Origin: Chara braunii
Lineage: Eukaryota; Streptophyta; Charophyceae; Charales; Characeae
DNA length: 24,909 bases
Reading direction: 5' to 3'
Assembly (NCBI GenBank): GCA_003427395.1
Contig: BFEA01000102.1
Location: 634,622-659,530, forward strand
Numbering within the stretch: the first letter of the stretch is position 1; each line of letters begins with the position of its first letter. A program made the position numbers and the translations under genes. The notes under the pieces were generated by a model. It was not told where the DNA came from. It worked only from the letters and a program-made list of their open reading frames with translations, and ran no database searches. Shown here piece by piece: positions 17,656 through 24,909 of the stretch.

Positions 17656-17689
17656 TGTTTTCTTCACGATTGCAGTTCCTGAATAAGAA

Positions 17690-18420
17690 AACGGTAGCAT
17701 TGGCCTCAACAGTGGCAACATCTGTTTGAAAATCAACAACAACTTCGAAGGTCTGCAACAACACTCCTCTGGAACCCGTTTAGTCGTCACAGCAAACCGA
17801 AGATTGACGACAACAAGTCAAAGACTAACGCCTCTGTAGAGCAATTAACCACTCCCAATGGCGAGAACAACAACAATTTGAAAATTATGTTGATAAAACA
17901 ATAATACTGCAAACCGAGCAAAATAGTGGCTACCTTGGCTGAGAATGTCAGCAGCAGCTTTGAAGCAAGAGGTAGTCGCTCCTGCTGGGAGCCGCAACGA
18001 TCCTCTGAAACACAGCAATGATACTTGAGCACACAACAACGGCTTGACTGACAACAGCAACCTGATAACACAATAACAATCATCGAATACACACCGGTGG
18101 CGCCCGAATATACAGCACCAACGTTCAAATACTCAGTTGCAGTGCTTCAGCCTTTGGCAACAGCAACATAAGTCTGCAGGAACCCGCAATACCCTGTTGA
18201 TGAAAATAACAACACTTTAATGTAGATAATCAACACTATCACTCTGGTGAAGTAGCAACACTTGCCTGAGAAAACAGCAGCGCTGCAACCAGCTAATAGT
18301 AACGCGGGTACCAATCAATCTGCGTGCCACAGAACAAAAGGCACGACTAGTCTTCTAGTCTTGCTTCAACACCTTGATCAAACAGAAACAGATAGCAGCT
18401 GACGTTCTGGTGAATAACAA
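17690..18420. repeat. CAACA-rich degenerate region
   Basis: CAACAACA, AACAGCAAC and GCAACA words recur every few tens of bases, mixed with TCCTCTGGAACCC-like and CTCTGAAACAC-like text, so a diverged tandem array is likely. Plus-strand stops are frequent. It lies ahead of the LINE coding remains and could be a leader region of that element. That is inference. Confidence 0.4.
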
Positions 18421-18742
18421 CAGTACGGATCCCGGGCAACACCTGGTTCTGCTATATTAACCGTGGTGGAATTCCTTCTCAGCTACTCCATGCTGGCTAC
18501 ACCCGTCCGTTCTACTAGGTTAATCAGACAAACTACCCCACCAACCAAGATCGGTCACGCACCATCCTCATAGAATCAAGAAAGAGCTTTCAACTTGTCA
18601 ATCCTTGCAGCGTCCGCATCAGTTAAGCTCCCCAAGCGGCTTCCTTCAAATATAAACGCAGCTCCCCCACCTGTCCTTCCAATCCATTTCGTAGGCTATC
18701 CAGCTATGTACCTCCCCTTTGTCAATGCACCTGTCCCCCAAA

Positions 18743-19140
18743 GGGGGCTAGATTCCTTTGGTTCTCAATGCAGATGCCAGTCCAGAACCCTTATCAGACC
18801 ACAAACCCATCTCACTCACCATTGTTGCAGGCCCCCCTCTGGATAGAGGAAGGGGAACCTTCAAGTTGGACATGCAGATCTTCGACGACAAGGACATGGT
18901 CGATTGGGAAGGAATGTATGGGAAGAATGGAGAGCACATCCAACCTATTCGGGAAATAATATTTCTAGAGTTAAAGCAATCAACAGTAAATACACTGAAA
19001 TTTTGCTCAAACGGAAAATTAAATACGCAGAAACATAAAATGGGTTTCTCCTCCTATTCGGATAGCCACTGGGCTCTGAATTGAGCCCTTTGGCTCCAGG
19101 AATGGCAGGACAAGCAAATCAGCAAACAAGAATCTTGGCT
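18743..19140 (+). pseudogene. LINE endonuclease C-terminal end and linker
   Basis: The frame from 18758 reads PLSDHKPISLTI, with SDH at 18794-18802. This is the terminal catalytic Asp-His motif of APE-type endonucleases, which nick target DNA for target-primed reverse transcription in L1-like elements. A charged linker follows (GRGTFKLDMQIFDDKDM) and stops at 19082-19084. ALWLQEWQDKQISKQESWL, in a nearby frame, continues the linker text usual before the RT. The earlier endonuclease motifs are not recognisable upstream, so most of that domain is lost. Confidence 0.6.
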
Positions 19141-19449
19141 GCGCTTCAAAAGGATAGACCACATCATCGAGATTTCATAATGACAGGATTCAATCAACCA
19201 ATCTTAAGCAAGGAAACCTAAAGCAGAACTCTACCGCAATTGTAGAGTTCCTCCACCCCTTCAATAATACAGTCCCACCGGTTCTTCCCTCTGAATCTAT
19301 TTGTAACTTGGCTTGAATCTGCTATGAAAAGCTACTCACATCAGAAAAGGACCCAAGTGATCCAACTATACCACCAAAATGGGAAAATCGACTTATATGG
19401 GGCTCCATACACAATATCCTGTGGTATGAAGAAGAAGAAGAAGAGGCTC

Positions 19450-20450
19450 TAGAACAACCAATCACTCTCACTGAGTTGAGCGCAACCGTTAGCAGCATGA
19501 CCAAGAACAAATGCCCGGGGCCTGCCGATCTGCCGGTGAAATTTTACTGTTGATTTTGGGATGTGTTGGCTCCAGACATCTTAAGGGCATTCAACAGTGC
19601 CCTGTCAGGGAACTGTCTTGGAACCAGAACTACCGAAGGGATAGTCACCCTTCTAATATATAAGAAAGGTGATAGAAGAGATGTCAGGAACTATCGACCG
19701 ATCTCATTATTGACCGTAGTAGGGGAAATCTTAGTTAAGACCCTTGCTTCACGAATCTCCTCCCTGATGACCGAACTGGTCCATTCAGACCAATCTGACG
19801 TCATCCCAGGCCCCAGGGAGACGGGTACTCGATAATGTAATGTAATGTTGATCTCCCAAGCAATTGACTTTATCAAGACCCAACGATCTAACTCCGCGAT
19901 CCTTTTCATGGACTTTGAAAAGGCCTATGATAGGGTGAACTGGATATTTTTACAGGAACTTCTACAAAGGCTAGGGGTAGGCCCTAAATACCGCAGTTGG
20001 GTGGAAAACCTCTATCAAGGTTCTCAGGGCAGAATTACAGTCAATGGCTTTGTGTCCCAAACATTCGAAATCACCAGATCCTTGAGGCAAGGATGCCTCT
20101 TGGCACCCTCCCTCTTTGTGATCCAAATGAAAGTCCTCCTAAACATGATCAGATAGCACGAGGCCTACAAGGACCTGCAGGTCTCCTCCTCGCTTGAACT
20201 CAAAAGTATCGGCTTTGCCCGATGATTTTTCTGCAATTACACAGAACTCACAAGCCTCATTGGAGGTGCTCCATCACTGTCTATCCATCTACGAAACCGC
20301 CTCAGCAATGAGGGTCAACTGGAATAAATCAGTCACCTAACTAATGGAAATCTCCCGCCTGTCGTCGACCTTGGAATCATGATCATGGTCCCTTCCACGG
20401 AATCGGAACGATACCTTGGAATCAATTTATCTTTCGAAGATTGGGATGGC
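19450..20450 (+). pseudogene. LINE reverse transcriptase core
   Basis: Pieces in order: a KCPGPADLPVKFY pre-motif (about 19510), IYKKGDRRDVRNYRPISLL (19656-19712), then motif A ILFMDFEKAYDRVNW with the catalytic Asp at 19911-19913, and motif B LRQGCLLAPSLF (about 20082-20117). Motif C is split: FA ends at 20219, one extra C follows, and DDF resumes at 20221, so the frame breaks inside FADD. After it, the shifted frame reads TQNSQASLEVLHHCLSIYE and MRVNWNKS (motif D/E region). RYLGINLSFEDWDGD follows at about 20407. At least five stops or frameshifts are present. These motifs are typical of plant L1-like non-LTR elements. Confidence 0.8.
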
Positions 20451-20459
20451 GATCAATCA

Positions 20460-21660
20460 GCAATTATCTATGTCAGAATAAGGGACACCTGCTCTAAAAG
20501 GTATGGGAAAAGGAATATCTCCCTCCTAGGCACTAGCGGTTAATGGAAGGCCGAAAATTCGGGGGTTTTCGCCGCATTGCTTCAAGCAATGTTTTCGAAA
20601 CTTTGCGAACAAACTATGCAGGGTCGCCAAAACTCGCAAATTTTGGGCCTTCCATTAACCGCTTCTCCTCCTAGGGAGAGCGTTAGTTGATAACAGCTAC
20701 TGCTATATTCTGAATCAGTCCAATGTCTAGTTTATCTTAGCCATTTGCCAAATCTCCTCATCATCTGCAAAACTGATCAGACAGCTCCTTACCAAGTTCA
20801 TTTGGAAAAGGCGATGCGAGCATACCTTTCTGTATCAGCAAGGTAGCTTGGTGGAAACTTAAAGACAAAAAACAGGATGGAGGTCGGGCGTTATGGACCC
20901 AGAAACACAGAATGTAGCACTTCTGGCCAAAATGGCAGGTAAGACTGTTAACTGCTCAAGGAACCCAACCCTGGATGCAGATGCCAGATGGCACAAGCCA
21001 CTCTAACCAGGGAAATTGAGGAATGAGAGCTGACAGAAGAAGAAGCGATATGACAACTTATTTATTTTATCCCTTACTCAGATCTGTCAAGTCTTCAACC
21101 TGGGGCCCTATTCTTAAAACTTCCTCAGTGGTCTAAAATCCTTCCATCCACTACTAAACCCCCTACATCATATCTGGAGATCCTCTCAACAAGTCTAATA
21201 TTTGAGAACCCCTCTAGTATCCTGAATGCATCCGGATGCATCTTCTCAGTGGCAAACAATCCACTGGCAGGCAACTTTGCCAGGAAATGGCTGCAGAGAG
21301 GGACCCGGTGTGGAAGGTGGAACACTTATGGGACAGTCAAGCTTGAAGTTGGTAACCCGAAGATGTACTGTACGTCGATGCAAGCTCAGGGGCCTCCACA
21401 ATGTGCAACTTCATCGAAGATCACTGATTGCGGCAATCCCAGCAGCTTGGATTTCAAAACTCCAAGCAGGAAACGCGAGGGTAGATAAACACTCATGATG
21501 GTGGAGAAACCCAGGCTCACCGAACTGCTTCTTCCAATCCCTTTAAACAAGGTTTCTCGGAATGCAGCAGAGGTCTCCTCCTTGAGGCTCTCTAATGGTT
21601 ATCTTCAGCAATCGCCCCAGCCTCCCAGACATTCAATCTCGAACCATGACATTGTGTCGA
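20460..21660 (+). pseudogene. LINE post-RT region, degraded
   Basis: KRYGKRNISLLG runs into the small TIR element at 20531 and resumes after it with RALVDNSYCYILNQSN. Further pieces read KLIRQLLTKFIWKRR, then WWKLKDKKQDGGRALW (about 20850), the usual text between RT and the C-terminal zinc motif. From about 20920 to 21660 only scattered, poorly matching frames remain. Confidence 0.55.
20531..20666. mobile_element. 136-bp TIR element inserted in the LINE, 8-9 bp target duplication
   Basis: CCTCCTAGG occurs on both sides (20522-20530 and 20667-20675). Removing the insert would leave the LINE frame running from SLLG into RALVDN. The TIRs AGCGGTTAATGGAAGGCC (20535-20552 and 20647-20664) match perfectly and extend inward with mismatches to about 38 bp. 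The outermost 3-4 bases do not pair. An 8-bp duplication with a CA start suggests hAT, and a 9-bp one would fit Mutator-like elements. It carries no coding sequence. Confidence 0.85.
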
Positions 21661-21679
21661 GCTGAAGGTCACGGAGCGA

Positions 21680-21816
21680 CTACCTTCTTCCGCCGAATAC
21701 AACGTACGATCATTATAGGTGTATACAACGTACGGTCATTATAGGTGTATCTAGACTGAAAGATGTCTCAAATACAGCTATAATGACCGTACGTTGTATT
21801 CGGGGGAAGAAGGTAG
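21680..21816. mobile_element. 137-bp inverted-repeat element with internal 26-bp duplication
   Basis: CTACCTTCTTCC starts the left arm (21680) and GGAAGAAGGTAG ends the right arm (21816). The arms pair over about 45 bp (GAATACAACGTACG, TCATTATAG). The inner left arm is duplicated in tandem (21699-21724 and 21725-21750). The loop is shared with 14585-14624. No clear target duplication is seen. Confidence 0.8.
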
Positions 21817-21829
21817 CAAGAATGGAAGG

Positions 21830-22490
21830 ATCAAAGGAGGCGCAGCCTTCAGCGCCTTGAAAGTGGACGGATTAAGAATCGGATGCGCTCTTACAACATG
21901 ATCCTCTTCCGCAGTTACCACAGTGCTCTTACCAAAATACCCCTCAACGACTGGTTACAAATTGCAGTCTAAGGTGTCTACTCTTCAGATCAAAGCCTGG
22001 GACTCATGGAACAGACAAGCAACAACATGGCAGTTGTCAGGCCCGGACGTCCTTTGGGTCGGTCCTTTTCTTCATCCGAACCATTGTTCTGGAATTGAAT
22101 TTCATGGAGGTAAAATTAGCAGGTTTGCAATGGCTTCATCTACACAACTGTATCCCCACTGCAGCCTGGTGTGCGGAAAAATGCATGGACTTCTCTACAG
22201 TATGTGATGTCTGCCCACAACAGTCCCTGGAAGACTCATCTCATCTTTGGTGGGAATGCGGGGTCGCCAGGGGCTTCTGGGGCTAGATGAATAGATAATG
22301 GTTTGCCGCATATGGTTTCTTTCCATACTGGACTACCGGTAGGAAACTGGTTTTGTTTGGGGACCAATCAGATTCAAATAGATCAAGATTCTGAGATAGG
22401 AAACAAATCTCGTATCACTGGCTACTGGATATTATGGATGGCACAGAGAGACCAAACTTTCTCATTTTATTCCTTTCGTCTTATTTAAAA
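21830..22490 (+). pseudogene. LINE C-terminal region with zf-RVT-like zinc motif
   Basis: The frame at 22095-22286 reads LQWLHLHNCIPTAAWC, then CDVC (22203-22214), then H at about 22242 and C at about 22257, ending in ARGFWG. The C-x2-C, H, C spacing with W and 'AR.FW' is the zf-RVT pattern after the RT in plant LINEs, and a second example (minus strand) lies at 1096-1146. Next, 22303-22488 holds SRITGYWILWMAQRDQTF, similar to the Trp/Arg-rich segment that usually follows. The region between 21830 and 22095 has related but broken text. Confidence 0.55.
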
Positions 22491-22499
22491 AGGGCGACG

Positions 22500-23000
22500 G
22501 CCTTGAGATATTATCATTGAGCTGACCGGCCCCAGGCAATTCATTAGAAGTTGGTTTTACTCATCAAGTTCCATCATCTGCATTCGAACACAGGTCTGTA
22601 TTTCAACAGTTCATGGGTGTACCCACTGAGCTAGGCTCTTGGATCGAGACCAAACTTCACCAAAGGTTTAGCAACAACTTTGGTCGGTCTCCCGTCTGAG
22701 AAATTATTTTCAATTAGCAGTCAGAAATATGATTATCGCGGAATGGCGAAGGTTGAGACAGAGTTCCGCCCAGGGTACAAAGGCCCAGAAGTTGATACTG
22801 GACCGATGGGCCTCAAAATTCAAGCGGATACATGTCTCAGATAAGAATCAGCTTAGTTGTTGTCACTAAACACTTGTGGGACAAAAAGAATGACATGATC
22901 CTCCCTCCGACTAACGAAGCCACGATGATATAATGTTATTCCACTTTATATGAGTAAGGGACGCTTTCCCTCCCCCCACAAAAAAAGTAAGGGGCGCTGG
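22500..23000. other. LINE 3' flank or UTR, unassigned
   Basis: A further plus-strand frame reads MARLRQSSAQGTKAQKLIL-like text (about 22740-22860), which may be the last LINE coding remnant. No poly(A) follows. Confidence 0.3.
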
Positions 23001-23053
23001 ACCCCGGTTCCAGCAGGTGCAGCTCCCCACCAATAGACAGGAGCAATCTAAGG
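23000..23053. repeat. Block shared with 1373-1427
   Basis: TTCCAGCAGGTGYAGCTCC and CCACCAAKAGAC occur here and at 1388-1421 in the same orientation. On the minus strand both encode VGS(Y/C)TCW or WWGA(T/A)PAG, so this is probably a small extra piece of the LINE family found at 480-1430. Confidence 0.6.
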
Positions 23054-23204
23054 ATGACCCCTCGGACAGGGCAGCAGTGCTCATATCACTCCCTGAAGAG
23101 CAGACTATGGGCCTTGCTGCACTACTCTCCACATGCACAAAAGACAAAAAAGATGGCAATGTACGAGTTGAAATTATTTTCATTTACCAGTAACAACTTT
23201 TGGT

Positions 23205-23236
23205 GCGTTAGCGCTGCGGTAACTCAGCGCTAACGC
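23205..23236. repeat. Perfect 12-bp hairpin
   Basis: GCGTTAGCGCTG (23205-23216) pairs fully with CAGCGCTAACGC (23225-23236) over an 8-nt loop. From 23240 to 23830 no gene is recognised; a 65-codon frame at 23371-23568 has no family motif. Confidence 0.75.
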
Positions 23237-23839
23237 GTCGCTTTTAGCGGTGACAGAGCAGGGGGGGATCACACAGCGAGGTCAACGAGCGTTGGGCTTC
23301 GCATGCCAGAACTTGCAAGCGGCGTAGCAGGGGTGACACGTGGCATTGGGTACGTGGAGGTGCTGGTGGGGTGCACACTTTGCAGGGGTATTACCAAGCC
23401 CCTGACCATGGCCGGTCAACATTAGTCGGGAATCCTGTTCAGTTCACGAACGGATGGAGTTTGAAGTGGGAAGAACTGACAGGCGAGATCCTGGTGGCCC
23501 CCGTCTTATACCAGCAATTGCAACCGATCAGGGGTCTTGATTCCCTAGTTTTAGATACAGAGCCTTGATTGGAGGAAGACGTGACCATGGGAGTCGGATA
23601 GATGCCAGTTCTTGTTGCTGAGCGGGACGACAGATTGCTTGATCAAGCTTCCTCCCGACTGCCGGGGTACTTGTGCCGACAGATGGACTCCCCATCGTGA
23701 AGATGAATTTCTTTATTGTACAGTTAAGATGGCTAATTAGTAGTTGAGCCCCTTTGGTTTTTGATGCAAGTACTTAATTAATTAAAGGATTAGGTTCGAG
23801 CTGTAAAATTAGGGAATGGGTTAGCTCTGCATAGCATCG

Positions 23840-23920
23840 CGCTCGGGCTCGGTGACCGAACCCGAACGCTCGGTACCGAGCCCGAACGTGACCCAAAATT
23901 GACCGAGCCCGAACAATTTT
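23840..23920. repeat. CCGARCCCGAAC repeat block
   Basis: Four or more copies of CCGA(G/A)CCCGAAC with CTCGGTACCGAG between them. Related CCGAAC words recur in the palindrome cluster at 24129-24204. Confidence 0.7.
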
Positions 23921-23922
23921 TT

Positions 23923-23929
<7 letters not shown>

Positions 23930-23967
<38 letters not shown>

Positions 23968-24090
23968 GTTGGGGGGCCCTGGGGGGTATCGCTCATGACT
24001 CCTAAACATACACACACACACACACACCATACACACGCACCCCCAGACATCCCACAAACACCCCACATACACCCCACACACCACACACAC
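23930..24090. repeat. (TA)n, G-rich spacer and (CA)n microsatellite
   Basis: (TA)n at 23930-23964, a G-rich spacer, then (CA)n and degenerate CACACC text to about 24090. Confidence 0.9.
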
Positions 24091-24128
24091 ATGAGGACGG
24101 GCTCGGCAACCCTCTAATTTGCACTCCG

Positions 24129-24204
24129 CCGAACATGTTCGGTTCACGCTCGGTCGAGCGCCCGAACACGTTCGGCTGCTCGGTGGGGCGCCGAACACGT
24201 TCGG
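24129..24204. repeat. Three copies of the palindrome CCGAAC-A(T/C)-GTTCGG
   Basis: Copies at 24129-24142, 24162-24175 and 24191-24204, starting 33 and 29 bp apart. The even spacing and conserved arms resemble a cluster of dimer-binding sites, but a diverged repeat gives the same look. From 24210 to 24640 no gene is recognised. Confidence 0.75.
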
Positions 24205-24642
24205 TGTGCTACACAGGGTTAGCTATGGTGTGGATTGTTGTTTGGTTTATTGTGTTTGCTGCTAGAGTTAATTAGCACATGAAATTTGTGGGGACTTGTG
24301 GTAGCACTCGATTGCAATTTGGTTTACGGTTTTCCCGTTTATTTTTCATTGACGTGCCTTGTTTGTTTTCTTTTTTGGAGTGTTTAATTAGGGTCGGCTT
24401 AATTTTCATTGACGTATTGAACTGCTTAAGCTACCAGTACATTTCCCTGCTTGGAAAACAAATGCGCGCCTGTTAACACGGCGTGGTAGGGCAGGGAACG
24501 ACCGACAAGAGGGAACGACCCATACAAAAGCGCAATAAAACAAACAACAGAAAAGGGGGGGGGCGGGGGGGGAGGACAGACAAGGGAAAAAAACGAAAAA
24601 CAAAGCATTGCGACACGGAGCGCAAGCAGAAGCGGGAACGGC

Positions 24643-24649
24643 ACGCGCG

Positions 24650-24712
<63 letters not shown>

Positions 24713-24726
24713 CGAAATGCCCAGGC

Positions 24727-24778
<52 letters not shown>

Positions 24779-24861
24779 GAGTGAATCTCCTCTACTGGGA
24801 GTGAATCTTCCTCTACACGGGGAAGGTTCTTTCCCAATTCGTGCATTCGAAATGCCCAGGC

Positions 24862-24909
<48 letters not shown>
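24643..24909. repeat. (GC)n(GA)n and two (CA)n tracts with duplicated flank
   Basis: Alternating GC at 24643-24664, (GA)n to about 24709, (CA)n at 24729-24776 and (CA)n from 24863 to the window end. CGAAATGCCCAGGCCG precedes both (CA)n tracts (about 24714 and 24848), so the flank and tract are duplicated. GTGAATCTYCCTCT-like text is repeated between them. Confidence 0.95.

Larger units (their letters stand above)
18590..23170 (+). mobile_element. L1-like LINE, decayed, with nested insertions
   Basis: The order is the endonuclease C-terminus (about 18740), a linker, the reverse transcriptase (19480-20450), a post-RT region and a zinc-like C-terminal motif (about 22200), all plus strand. A 136-bp TIR element (20531-20666) and a 137-bp inverted-repeat element (21680-21816) interrupt it. 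No poly(A) tail is seen at the right edge. Both outer limits are estimates, and ORF1 is not identified. Confidence 0.65.

Noticed and set aside
18758-19084. Independent small gene
   Set aside because: The SDHKP motif and its place ahead of the RT show it is the endonuclease end of the LINE.
24406-24906. Long Cys-Val and Leu-Ser frames at the right end
   Set aside because: They are translations of (CA)n and (GA)n microsatellites.

Overview
The window looks like repeat-rich, intergenic nuclear DNA from a eukaryote. It has no operons, ribosome-binding sites or dense coding. It does have several decayed retroelements, small terminal-inverted-repeat elements, long microsatellites, an assembly gap (Ns at 13494-13567) and a block of rearranged mitochondrial DNA. 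The mitochondrial block carries nad6, sdh4, cob and trnH(GUG) pieces in plant style. The Penelope-like and HARBI1-like fragments have the look of repeats I associate with charophyte algae such as Chara. That assignment comes from memory and inference, not from a search. I see no intact protein-coding gene.

Layout. 1-1430: the 3' end of a minus-strand LINE with a zf-RVT-like motif. 1518-1697: a MITE; a relative lies at 11769-11948. 1866-2060: a dispersed repeat found again inverted at 11590-11770. 2394-7157: a decayed Penelope-like retroelement (PLE) with an acidic gag-like ORF1, a GIY-YIG endonuclease domain and a reverse transcriptase, flanked by diverged direct repeats. 7497-7886 (-): the N-terminal part of a HARBI1-like (PIF/Harbinger) protein. 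8292-11261: a region bounded by degenerate inverted repeats that encloses mitochondrial fragments (trnH, nad6, a cob/sdh4 chimera, a tandem duplication), AT-rich DNA and CA-rich DNA. 12200-13340: low-confidence candidate exons. 13452-13661: (CA)n, gap, (CA)n(GA)n. 14090-14581: a near-perfect palindrome with 183-bp arms plus a third partial copy. 15414-16499: a foldback-like element with nested inverted modules, one arm expanded to three 153-bp tandem units. 16754-17545: about eleven ~50-110 bp units, each centred on an AACTTAT-type loop; in several units the flanking stems differ in sequence but stay complementary. 17690-18420: CAACA-rich DNA. 18740-22490: a plus-strand L1-like LINE (endonuclease end, reverse transcriptase, zinc motif) broken by frameshifts and by two inserted inverted-repeat elements. 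23000-24909: small repeats, a palindrome cluster and microsatellites.

How the parts relate. Most of the window is nested mobile DNA. The PLE and LINE would each have supplied their own endonuclease and reverse transcriptase, but both are dead here. The small inverted-repeat elements carry no enzyme and would have depended on DNA transposases such as the HARBI1-like family. The most unusual structures are the hairpin array, the foldback element, the long palindrome and the boxed mitochondrial insertion.
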